Source: Pollenia angustigena
Taxonomy: Eukaryota > Arthropoda > Insecta > Diptera > Polleniidae
NCBI GenBank assembly: GCA_930367215.1
Contig: OV884057.1
Location: 199,071,621 to 199,135,620, forward strand
DNA: 64,000 nucleotides
Direction: 5' to 3'
Shown: positions 46,301 through 58,300 of the stretch, in pieces
Position numbering within the stretch: the stretch's first letter is position 1
How the letters are laid out: each line of letters begins with the position of its first letter
The notes under the pieces: model-generated
What the model saw: the letters and a program-made list of their open reading frames with translations, nothing else
The model's database searches: none
What the model was told of the DNA's origin: nothing
Made by a program: the position numbers and the translations under genes

Positions 46301-49300
46301 GTATGTGTTGCGATTTCCATTTCAAGCTACACAATACTCATTCAAGCCTAGCTTATTTTTATTTATTTTTTTGTTTTCGGTTTATATATTTATCGATCTG
46401 ATTTCACATGTTATCTACTTAGCTACCTGATTTTTAAATCTTCTGTAAATAATTTATTTTAATGGGAACTTATATTAGCTCACCCTTCCGACGAGCACAG
46501 CCGTTATTAAAGGTAGCTTCCCTCTATAAGAACAACTCAAATAATCGTTTCAATTTTATCGGCCGGATGTTTTTGTCTTATGTGAAAACCAGGTAGGAGC
46601 AGATGCTGATCCACAGGATTTTCAAATTTATATATCCCGTTCTGTTACTCATCAGGGCCTTGCGTTGTACATTCGTGAAAACGTTTTGTTCCAACTTTAG
46701 CCACATCTAGGCTGTAGTAATGCACAATACACATTTTGCACTTCGAGCTCGTCTCTTGGAGACCAAATTTAGACACGATGAATTCCTACAACTATTTTGA
46801 CTCGGTATCAGATTCTATTACTGCAATCCTTGGGTTTTTGCCGAGCAGTGAAATAGTCGTTACCGGGGACTTTAACGAGCAAAATTCGTCATGGCTGCGA
46901 CATTCTACCCATACGACTCCCGAGGGCTTATATGTTGAGCTCTTCCCTCAAACAATCACCTTGTGCAACATGTGAATGAACCAACACACATTCCGTGTGT
47001 TAAAGGGCAGTTTCGTTAATTCGTCGACTTCTTTCTTTCTGCATTTCAACTGGTCACACTATTTTATGTAATAGTGGTAGAAATGAAATTATTCATTCCA
47101 TTCAAGCTAATTTCGACTTAACCAAAACGTAAGTGCTGGTTTAATCAGACATGCAGGAATGCAGTCAGATCCAAAGAGGATACGTTCAGAAATTAGCGTG
47201 ATGACAAAAACCCAGTTACTGACGCGTTACGTAAACAGGCGAGAAATTAATGTGCCAGAGAACTCAGACGTGAAAACTTTCTAAACAAACAGCGTTTGCA
47301 TACTTAGGCCCTTGATGCTTCGCGGGGTAGTAAGACCTTTTGGTCATTTGATCAAAAGGTAAAGAACAATTCTTGTTCATATAATGAATGACCAAATATT
47401 TACACTCATAAAATTATTACAGTAACTGATTGTAGGTTATTAAATTCGTTTTCCTTACTGTTAAAATTGAATAAAAATATAGTTATTTTACGAATAATTT
47501 TATTTTTTAACATTTATGTTTGTTATTCAAAAAACAAACTACCAAAAAATAATGTTTTTTCGTATTTATTTTGTTATGTCCCAGCAAACACAGAAATACT
47601 CCTTATGTATTGCCAAACGTATTGCTTCGAAAAAAAATATTATTGCGGCAATAATCGATTTCGTAGGTGGCATGTCATAACGTCCAGTGTCATAGTGTCC
47701 ATGGACATTATGGCACTTTCAAAAGTGTCATAACGTCCATCAGAGAAATGTCATAGCGTCCGCTATGTTGGTTACACCATAGAGGAGAAAATCTTTGCGA
47801 CCGGCCAAAGGCCGGCTGTGCAGAGAAGCTTTAGTTATCGAAGCCGGTATTTGTTACACCATAGAGGAGAAAATCCTTGCGCCCAAAAGTGTTTTCGTTA
47901 TATATTTAATATACACACCCAGAGAAAAAGCAGCAAAACCATTTTTTAAATTTGTTTTACCATATTATGTTTCATTTAACCAAATCATTGTCACCGACAA
48001 CCATATTATGGTTAAATTAGTTTCTTTAAAAATAGCTTTGTTGGTTGGGACCATAATGAAACATGTTTTTCTCTGCGTGTATGCAGATCATTTTTTTGTA
48101 TTTAACTTCTTTAGTAATTATGGACCTAATGACACTTTTGAAAGTGTCATAATGTCCATTTGCAAAGTGTCCTAGTGTCGATGGACGTTATGACACTTTT
48201 GAAAATGTCATAATGTCCATGGACACTATGACACTTTTTGGAGTGTCATAACGTCCATGGACACTATGACACTGGACGTTACGACATGCCACCATTTCGT
48301 ATTGCGGAAGATACTTTCTTCGGGAAGAAACGTGTCTCGATAGCAATACTCCTAAGCAATACGAAAGCGATTCTTCTAGATGATAAACTAGCAATATTGC
48401 CAGGTAACCACTTATAACAAAACAAGGAAGATAAAATTAAAATAAAACAAAGTAAAATAATATAACTAGCGAAAATTCAGAAACAAGAAAGAATCAGAAT
48501 GTACATACTTATATTGTGACAGAAACAACAAAACACTAATGCATGCTTATTACATATTTAATTTAATTAATAGTTATGAAAGTAAAGTAATATAAATAAC
48601 AAAATTTCGAAATCACCAACCAGTCAAACATATTCTTCAGTAACAACATTCCACAATATAGGCCACACTTGTTTATTTGAGTTTTTTGATAGAGGAAGGG
48701 CATCTACATTAAAATCTAGTATATGTACCAGATCCCATTTCTGTGGCACAGATATCTCTTGGTGTCTGTTTGAGTATTCTCACGTCTTTTGGTACTGGAA
48801 CGTCTATACTTCTTAGCATATCCAACAATTTATTCATTGCATTATTGCTTATGGAATGTTTAAAGGACCTTACTTAGCTTACCTCTAATGCGATCAAACT
48901 CTTCCAAAGGTACTTCTTACTCTCCATCGATTTCATCGGAATCACTAAAAAATAATAAGTTATTATGAACTTGATCTTGCTGTAAAGTCGAATAAACGTT
49001 ATCTTGATCTACGCCACTTACGACACTTGAGTTAAATGTTTCTTCGTTTTCCGTAAAAATTCGTCCATAAATTTTGAAGCTTGCCCTTTGCTTAGTTCCC
49101 TAATAGCTTTAAAATTCATTATCGTGGAGATTACGCGTTTTTATATGTTAATATTTTTAATATTTTATATGATTTTTAATACTTAATTAAATTTTTAAAT
49201 AATTAAATTTTTTCTGTCTTAAAAACTATAAAAAGAATGAAAATAAAAAAAGTACATACTTTGATTATTTTCTTCTAGGTGACAATTTGGAGATATTGCT

Positions 49301-52300
49301 TAACTATTGCCTAAGGGGATATCTTCTATTTGTTTGCAGGGGTAGTTTGATTTTTGTGGGCTTAAATATATTTTTTGAAAGTAAAAACTATTCAATTTTA
49401 ACGAATATGCTATTCAATAAATAAAAAATTTTAAAATTAATGTAAAAATCATTTGTTTTAAATGAAATGTAAATAATCCGTTTCTAACTGAATTTTTAAT
49501 TTGTTTAAAATTAATTTTCGTTTGAATTCAACTACAAATTATTTTGAGTGTACTCGTGCCGGGTAGGACTTTTTCCGTCTTGCTGAAAGGTGGCCAACAC
49601 CCAGCTAATCCCGAAAAGGGTTGGGCTACAAACCCTTAAAACAACCATCCAACAGCAGTTTGCTGCACGCTCTCGAAGGTCATGAAGAGCATCACCAATC
49701 ACTTCTTGGTTAATTATCTGGAGTATTTTTCACTTTTGTGTGATAGACAGTATGGTTTTCGTAGAAGTCATTCTACGGGAGACCTGTTAGCGTTTTGTTG
49801 GAAGGTTGTAGCCGTTATATTCACGAATTTAGTAAAAGCAAAGCGATTGCTCTAGATATTTCCATAACATGTGATCGTGTCTGGCACGGTGCACTCGTTT
49901 CAAAGCTAATTGCGTTTGGTGTCGGAAGCGATTTCTCTCGATTTATATCGAGCTTTCTAAGGGACCGCGCTATTGTTGTTATAGATTGATTCTCAACGGA
50001 TGAGTTTCATTTGAGTGCCTCGGTAGGCAAGCTGGTAGCGAGCTAGTCTATCAGTGCCGTGGTTGCAGGTTCGATTCCCGCCAGAGACTCTGGTTTCCTT
50101 CCGGAAAAGACAAGCGTAGAGATTCGCGGGATTAGCTTAGGAAATTTAAAAAAAAAATTTGATTTTAGGGGTACCGCCAGATATCCTTATTTTTCTTAAC
50201 GCCCTCCTGGATCTAACTTTCAATCCTATCTTTTGTTTCGCGGATGACAGCAGCATTTGTCATTAATTTTTTTTAACCATAGACCAACCTTACTGAGGTT
50301 AAAACTAGTTATGAGGCGGAACATGAACGACGCACTCAATGATACCGTTACAACAATATCCGAGTGGGATCTTGCGAATATGGTTGATTTTAATGTTCAA
50401 TAGACCCAATGATGTATGTTCACCCACGGACGTCTTGTGGTGTTATCGTCATCTGTATCCATGGGTAGCATAGCTATTGAGGAATCAGACACTCTTGACG
50501 TTCTAGGCATGAAAATCCAATGTGATGTTATTGGAACCAACATGTTTTTCAAGTGTCAAAAAAAGCAAAAAAAGTGTCTGGTTTTTTAAAACGGTGCAAG
50601 AATAACTTCACTCCGTCTGATCTGAGTTTTTCCGCTGGATAGTAGAAAACGGCAAGATATCTCAGAAAATAGTAAACATAAAATTTAATACAATAAATCC
50701 TATTGTTTTTTATTGGTATGTATGTATGTCTTTTAGATTAAAGACGATCGTACACGACATATTTTTGTCATCTGACATGTCAAATTTCCCACTGCAAAAT
50801 ACATACATACATGTCGTGTGTTACCTTTTAAACTTTGCTTTTGTAAAAGTCAGATGCAAAGCCATCTGACAAAATTTCAATTAGAGCATGCTCTATTTTC
50901 TTCTGACAAAATATCTGACATCAGAAATCTATGCCGCTAGGAAACCGGCAGCGGCGTCCACTATTGATGGATTCATTAGCCGGCTGAAGTTTATATTTTA
51001 CAATACCGAGATATGTATGATCATCCCACTATTGAATAGAATTTATGTAAATATATATTTTTATTTTTTTGATTTTGCTTAAACACTAAAAATTTTTTGG
51101 CTAACTATCTAGAGTTATATTGCCAGGGTATCACACGGTTTGTTGGAGCCTCATCCACAAGTCCTCGATCGACCTAGACCTTCGTATAGGAAGGCGAAGA
51201 GCTTCCAGAATAAGCTCCAGAATAAGCTCCAGAGTATATCTTGTCTCCACAGTAAAACGTCTGAGTTATTTCCTTGGTACTCCACCAGTAAAACGTCTTA
51301 CTTATATTGGTTCTCCACCAGTCACATGAGTTATTAATGGTTCTCCACCAGACAAAACCTCAAATTGAGGTTGAAAACGATTGCATATAGTTAATGCAGA
51401 TACCGCAAAAACTGTAACTCGGTACAGTTATACGACGCCGAAACACTAACCAATGCGGGGTGACAACGCGAAACGCAACAAAAGCAGACAAACAAAAACG
51501 ACCTGTTTGCCCTTAAGAAATAATGACGAAAAGCGCGAGCTGCTTCTCCACTCAGAGCAGTTTTACGAGTGGTAAATATATATACAAAAACCGTTTCATT
51601 ATAATATCCTAAATTAGCATTTTTGTTTTGGTTTTTTGCAACAACTATGGGAAAAAAAACAGAGACAATGTCAGAAGCAAATTACATGTACGTTTTTGAC
51701 CGAATATTATAAACCTTCTGTAAAACAGCCATTTTGTCAGACATGCACAATTATATGTGACTTGAAAAGTTGACAAGTCAGATGTAAAAAACATGTCGTC
51801 TACATGCACCTTAAGTTGATACGAGTACAAATCCCTATGAACCAATTTTACCTCACTGAAGTTTTTAAACGTATTCGCCTAGTTCCTCAATGAGGTATAA
51901 AATGTATTTGTTGTTATGCTTTAAACGCGTAATTGTCTAAAAAAATATTGGCATTTTTGGGGACGTAATTAACCATGGAATGCTGTACTTCACAAGATAA
52001 CTTTCAATTTTTCTTTAAAGGATCTTTTAAACAAAAGTTATTTTGTTACAATGTGTATGTATGTATATATTTAATCAACATTGGCCTTTTTAAAAGGAGC
52101 TTTTAAGAAAAGTATATATTTTTTTTATTTTATTATTTGTATAGATTTTTATTTTTTGTATAGATATCTTTTCAAGAAAAGCTATTAAAAAAAATTTAAA
52201 AGAATATCTTTCGTAAATATTGCATATTTTGAAAAAAAACATTTTCTTCTTTAAAAAAATATATTCAACAATAAGTTTTACAACTAATCAAAATTTTGAA

Positions 52301-55300
52301 AACCATTAGATACGTCACGAAAACATCATCAACTTTATTGGCGTGTCCATTGATCATGGCTCGGTGGTCATTTTCACCACGTACTGTGCTCGAGGCAGTT
52401 TGGAGGATGTCTTGGCAAACGAAGATTTACATTTGGATCACATGTTCGTGTCATCACTTGTCAGTGATATACTTAAGGGCATGATTTGTTTGCATGATTC
52501 CGAAATTATATCACATGGCAATTTGAAATCAAGCAATTGTTTAATTGATTCAAGATGGGTTTGCCAAATTGCCGACTTTGGTTTGCATGAATTCAAAGCT
52601 GGTCAGGAAGAACCCAAGAAGTGAGTTTAATAAAAAAATATACAAAAAAAATACCAGAAATAAAAGTTTTTTTTAATGAAAATGAAAGTTAATTTTGTTT
52701 GTAATTTGAGCCTTTTGTTTTAACAATGTGCGCCTTTGTTTCATGAATACAATGACACTCTCAGAAACTGTAATTCGATTACAATAATTATTCTTTCTGT
52801 ATTGTTGTTGTTCAACCGAATTAACTTCAATATTTTATTTCGTAACTTGTTTTCATTTTTTTTTTTTTCTCTTATTTTTTTCGATTTTCTGGACGAATTG
52901 TATAAAATTTTTTTTAAATGGTAATTCTGTTACATTTTTCTTTCATTTGGCTGTCATTCATTTGAAGACAAGAAATGGAATTAAAACGTGCTTTATGGAA
53001 GGCACCAGAGCTTTTAAGGGACCCATCTCCACTGTTGCGTGGCAGCCAGAAGGGCGATGTTTACTCGTTCGGTATTGTGCTGTATGAAATAATTGGTCGT
53101 AAGGGACCTTGGGGTGAAACAACCTACAACTATGATGGTGAGTTTATTACAAGTTCATTATCTTGTCTATTTGTAAATATTTATGTTGAGAAATTCTTTG
53201 TACATAGTAGGGGTGTTCACATAACATAATAAAGTTTTACAAAAATTTTAGAAACAAGAAGCCGATTCTATAAACTCGATTTAAGTCAGATATCATTTAG
53301 AGAATATCAAATATAATATGTTAAGCTTTATACATTTTTTTAACACTTTTTTAGTAAAAAGTCACTTCTTCAGTAAAAAGTCCCTTTTTCAGTAAAAGGT
53401 CACTTGTTCAGTAAATAGTCACTTTTTCAGTAAAAAGTCCCTTTTTCAGTAAAAGGTCACTTGTTCAGTAAATAGTCACTTTTTCAGTAAAAAGTCACTT
53501 TTTCAGTAAAAAGCCACTTTTTCAGTAAAAAGTCACTGTTTTAGTAAAAAGTCACTTTTTCAGTAAAAAGTCACTTTTTCAGTAAAAAGTCACTTTTTCA
53601 GTAAAAAGTCACTTTTTCAGTAAAAAGTCACTTTTTCAGTAAAAAGTCACTTGTTCAGTAAATAGTCACTTTTTCAGTAAAAAGTCACTTTTTCAGTAAA
53701 AAGTCACTTTTTCAGTAAAAAGCCACTTTTTCAGTAAAAAGTCACTTTTTTAGTAAAAGTCATTTTTTCTGTAAAAAATTACTTTTTCAGTAAAAAGTCA
53801 CTGTTTCAGTAAAAAGTCACTTTTTCAGTAAAAAGTCACTTTTTCAGTAAAAAGTCACTTTTTCAGTAAAAAGTCACTTTCTGTAAAAAGTCACTTTTTT
53901 AGTAAAAAGTCACTTTTTCAGTAAAAAGTCACTTTTTCAGTAAAAAGTCACTTTTTCAGTAAAAAGTTATTTCTTCAGTAAAAAGTCACTTTTTCAGTAA
54001 AAAGTCACTTCCTCAGTAAAAAGTAATTTCTTCATTAAAAAGTCACTTTCTGTAAAAAGTCACTTTTTTAGTAAAAAGTCACTTTTTTAGTAAAAAGTCA
54101 CTTTTTTAGTAAAAAGTTACTTTTTCAGTAAAAAGTCACTTTTTCAGTAAAAATTCACTTTTTCAGTAAAAAGTCACTTCCTCAGTAAAAAGTAATTTCT
54201 TCAGTAAAAACTCACTTTCTGTAAAAAGTCACTTTTTTAGTAAAAAGTCACTTTTTCAGTCTAAAGTTACTTTCTTCAATAAAAAGTCACTTTTTCAGTA
54301 AAAATTCACGTTTTCAGTAAAAAGTCACTTTTTCAGTAAAAAGTCACTTTCTGTAAAAAGTCTCTACTTTAGTAAAAAAAAATTTCCGAAAAAAATAACG
54401 GCCCTACTATTCCATTACCTTACACCGCTTATTAAAAAAAATGTAGTATAAATCATTTCATCTGTATTTTTATCATACTTGTATTACCTCATTTTATGTT
54501 TAATGCATTTTCCATATTTTTATTTTATTTGGTTTTCCTCCCTTTTTTCTTACAAGAAATAATTACATTCGTTAAGCAACCAGAATTATTACATCATGGA
54601 TTCTTCCGTCCATCGCTTTCGCAACTTGATATACCCGACTATGTTCGCCAATGCTTGAGGTCATGTTGGGAGGAAGATCCTGAACTACGTCCGGATATAA
54701 GATTAGTGCGTATGAAGCTGAAAGAATTACAAGCTGGATTGTAAGTATGATTAAAAAATGTATTATTCTTGCCTTTTCCTACACACTAAACACTATAGAT
54801 TTATTATTGGTAAATATACTGTTAATATTCGATACTGTTAAAAAGCGAAATTTACCTTAAAAATATTAACCATCATTTCAAACATTACCAGAAACAACTC
54901 TCTCCAACTTTTTTTTCAATTAATTAAACTATTTATCGAAAATAAATTCAGTTTAAATTAAAAATGCAATCAAGTGGATTAAACGTTTGCTTATATTAAC
55001 AACATTATGTACTGCAGAAAATGTTAATATGAGCAAATATTTAATTGATACTATAAATTTGATTATAGGTTAAATTCAAATAATTTGTTAATTATTATCA
55101 CAAATTTTATAATTGAAATAAATTTTTACTTTTTTTTCCTGTGTAAGCAGCAACCATGGGCGCTACTTGATATACCAAGCACAAGATTAAAGGACTATGT
55201 TAAAAGTTCTTTAATATAAAAATCGCTTCTGAATATCAAAAATGTTATATTAAGCAAAGAGTTGTTTAACCCTCGCACAGAAAAAAATATGTCAATAAAA

Positions 55301-58300
55301 TTTTTAACAACACAGATTGTTAAAAATAAAATTTAGGTCAACAAACTATGTATTTGATTCAATGAAAAAAATTTTTAAAATTTATACTTTGCAAAATAGC
55401 ACTCAATAAAACATATTGAATAATGAAGTAATTAAATATTTCTTCATATTCAATAAAAAAAAGATTGGAATCCAAATAAAGGCAGTATGTTTTCTTGTCC
55501 ATTTTTAAACTCATAATTCTCATTTGCTTTACGGTTTTAGTTAAATAATATCTTTAGTTTTTAACAAGTAACCCCACAATAAATTTAAGGCCCGTTTTCA
55601 CAACTTACCGATAGCTAAAAGAAGACTTTAACCGACCTTATAATAAGTGTTCCATGATTAAAACTTCACTTTAACCTAAATTGAGCGACAAAGAAAATTA
55701 AGGTACATCCAACCTGGTAGGTAAAAGTAAAGTTGTAATAATGGAACACTTTTTATACGGCCGATAAAATCCTACCTTTAGCTATCGGTAAGTTGTGAAA
55801 ACGGGCCTAAGTGTGTTTATCAAAGAATAAAACTTAGAAATTTAGTATATCATAATTAATAAATAAATAATTAAAGATTCGATAAACATTTTATTTGATT
55901 AATTCAACATTTTCAACAATTTATTTAAGCAAATCACGTAAACATTTTGTTGAAAAAAAATTATTTTGGGCAACAACTTTTTTTTGCAATATCGCAAAAA
56001 TCGTCATCGCAGAAAATTCAAACATTTTTGTAATCAAATATGCGATTTTCGTATTCAAATATGAAAATTATTTTTTTCTTTGCGGCTTTGCATAAAATAA
56101 AAAAATAGTTTTGCTTAACCTACTGTCAAAAATTAACAAAAAGTCTTTTAATGTATTTAAAAAAACAAAATTAAAATATATTTGATTCCGGAATGTGCGA
56201 TCAGTTTCGCACTTTGCTTAAGCAAATGACAGTTTCATAAAACTTAACAAAAAGCTTCCATAAGTTCAATATGGTTTGCCTTACATGTATTCGCACATTT
56301 GCTTTAGTCAACTTAAGCACATTATGGTTGGTTCTTTATGCATTTGTTTACCGTGGCTTGTGTCTTGTTATTTTGCTTTTGAACACTCTATTTGTGTTAA
56401 TTGTAGCGGCCGGTTTGTAAACATTGTCACTTCCCTACCAAAAAACGCTTTCTGTCTTTTTCTTCGAAGGCTGCCTTCGCAACTGAATTGGAACTTTTAC
56501 ACTCGTCACTTTTTTCAACTCTGTATAGCACTCTGTGATTATCACAAAAATGTCATATTTTTGTTAAAAGGTGTCCCTCCTTTTAAAAAAAATTCTGATA
56601 TCCCATAAAAGAATTCACAAGTAAAAGAAAAAGTCTAATTTTATTACAATCAACACGGATATTTTTGTAAAAAAGGAAGTGAAATTAAATTTCTTGTTAA
56701 AATAAATAATTTTTTAAAAAAAAGTCTTAATATCGGCAAAAACCAACAGTTACAGTTTCACCTAAAAGTTATGTTTTCACCAAACGCATTAATGTTAATC
56801 AATTATTTTTCTTACAAAAATTTGTAATTTATTAGAATGTTGCATATTTACTAAAAAAAAAAATAAGTGATGTTTTTACGAGAGCTGTTTTAAGAAAAAA
56901 AATTTAATTTTTACCAAATAGTCACAAAAACACTTTCTTAAGTCACTTTCTACCAAAATTAAAATTTATCAAAAAGTAATTTAAATTTTTGGGAATACAA
57001 AATTTTAATTTCAAAAGATTTTGCTATTCGTGCTTAATTCCCAGTTTTTATTATTCATAAAAACACTTGAAATTTACAGTGGGTTTATCTCATCTTACAT
57101 TTCAGGTGTTTTTATCAATAATAAAAACTGGGAATTAAGCACGAATAGCAAAATCTTTTCAAATTAAAATTTTGTATTCCCAAAAATTGAAATTACTTTT
57201 TGATAATAAACAGGCAAGTACATGGCCTAAAAAAACACTTAATTGACAACATCTTTTGTAAGTTGTTGTTGTTTTTATTTGGTTTTTCTTAACCTACTTA
57301 CAACTACAATTAATGTTGAGAGAATTTCAACTAATTGTAGTGGGGAATGAACGATGAGATAAACCCACTGTTTATTGTTGATGTGTTTTGTTTAAACTTT
57401 GATATTATTACAAGTTGCTATAAGTCTTATACGTTTAACAGTTTTATTTTGTTTAATATCTTTAGTTTTTCTAAAATCTTTATGGATGAAGTTTCCTGAT
57501 GATCTGGCCTAAGCAACCAGTAAAATGCGCATAGGAATAGCTTATCCCATCAACAATAAATTTCAAGTGTTTTTATCAATAATAAAAACTGGGAATTAAG
57601 CACGAATAGCAAAATCTTTTAAAATTAAAATTTTCAAAAAAAAAATTGTATATTGTTATCAAAGTAAATTTTGCAGTAAAGAGTTACTTTTAAAGTAAAA
57701 TGTCACTTTTGAATTTTAAAGTCAAATTTTTAGTAAAAAGTCACTTTGTTCCTAAAAAGTCACATCTTCAGTTAAAAGTCACGTTGTCAGTAAAAGGTCA
57801 CAACTTCAATATAAAATCACTTTTTAGCAAAAAGGCAAATCTTCAGTAGAAAGTCAATATTTCACCTAAAAATTTTTTACCAATATAATCGTTCTTCTGA
57901 GACAGATATTAAGAAATCGGTCGATAAGTTTTAGTCGGCTGACGCGCTTCTTATTGTGGCAACACCAAAAGATGGTCAACAGGGTTGCTTTAGTGAAAAC
58001 AGTGAAGGTGTAAACCGCATTGTTAAAGAAACCCCAATTTTATCAATTCATTGGCGTTCGCGGCAATTACATAGCATTTACACATGAAAGTTATTTCTTG
58101 AAAGTCGGAATACTTCTTCACTATCACATTTGTATACCCTCCACCACAGTAAGTTGTGAAAAGGGTATACTACGTTTGTCATTACGTGTAAAACTGTTTT
58201 ATTATTCATCTCAGACCCCATAAAGTATATATATTCTGGCTCCTTGAAAAGAAATAAACAAACTTGCTGTCAAGTTGATTGATTGATTGGATTGAAATCC

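Larger units (their letters stand above)
47403..49550 (-). mobile_element. DNA transposon with TA target duplication, inserted in the non-LTR element
   Basis: The left end 'cactcataaaattatt' and the right end 'aattattttgagtg' are inverted repeats, each flanked by TA (47401-47402, 49551-49552). Solo terminus at 15303-15413. It carries a hAT-type MITE (47666-48293) and a decayed minus-strand coding region (48680-49125). Confidence 0.65.
46470..50650 (+). mobile_element. CR1/jockey-like non-LTR retrotransposon remnant, interrupted
   Basis: Two coding blocks in the correct order: an endonuclease block (46560-47390) and a reverse transcriptase block (49590-50650). Between them lies a TA-flanked transposon (47403-49550, itself carrying a MITE), and a SINE (50015-50156) splits the RT. 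Many stops and frameshifts. Taking out the insertions leaves about 1.9 kb of retrotransposon. Confidence 0.8.

Noticed and set aside
47795..48175. 126-codon plus-strand open frame
   Set aside because: Lies entirely within the hAT-type MITE 47666-48293; a product of the repeat sequence.
53342..54375. Possible CRISPR-like array
   Set aside because: The units are contiguous with no unique spacers, and the context is a eukaryotic intron; this is a minisatellite.
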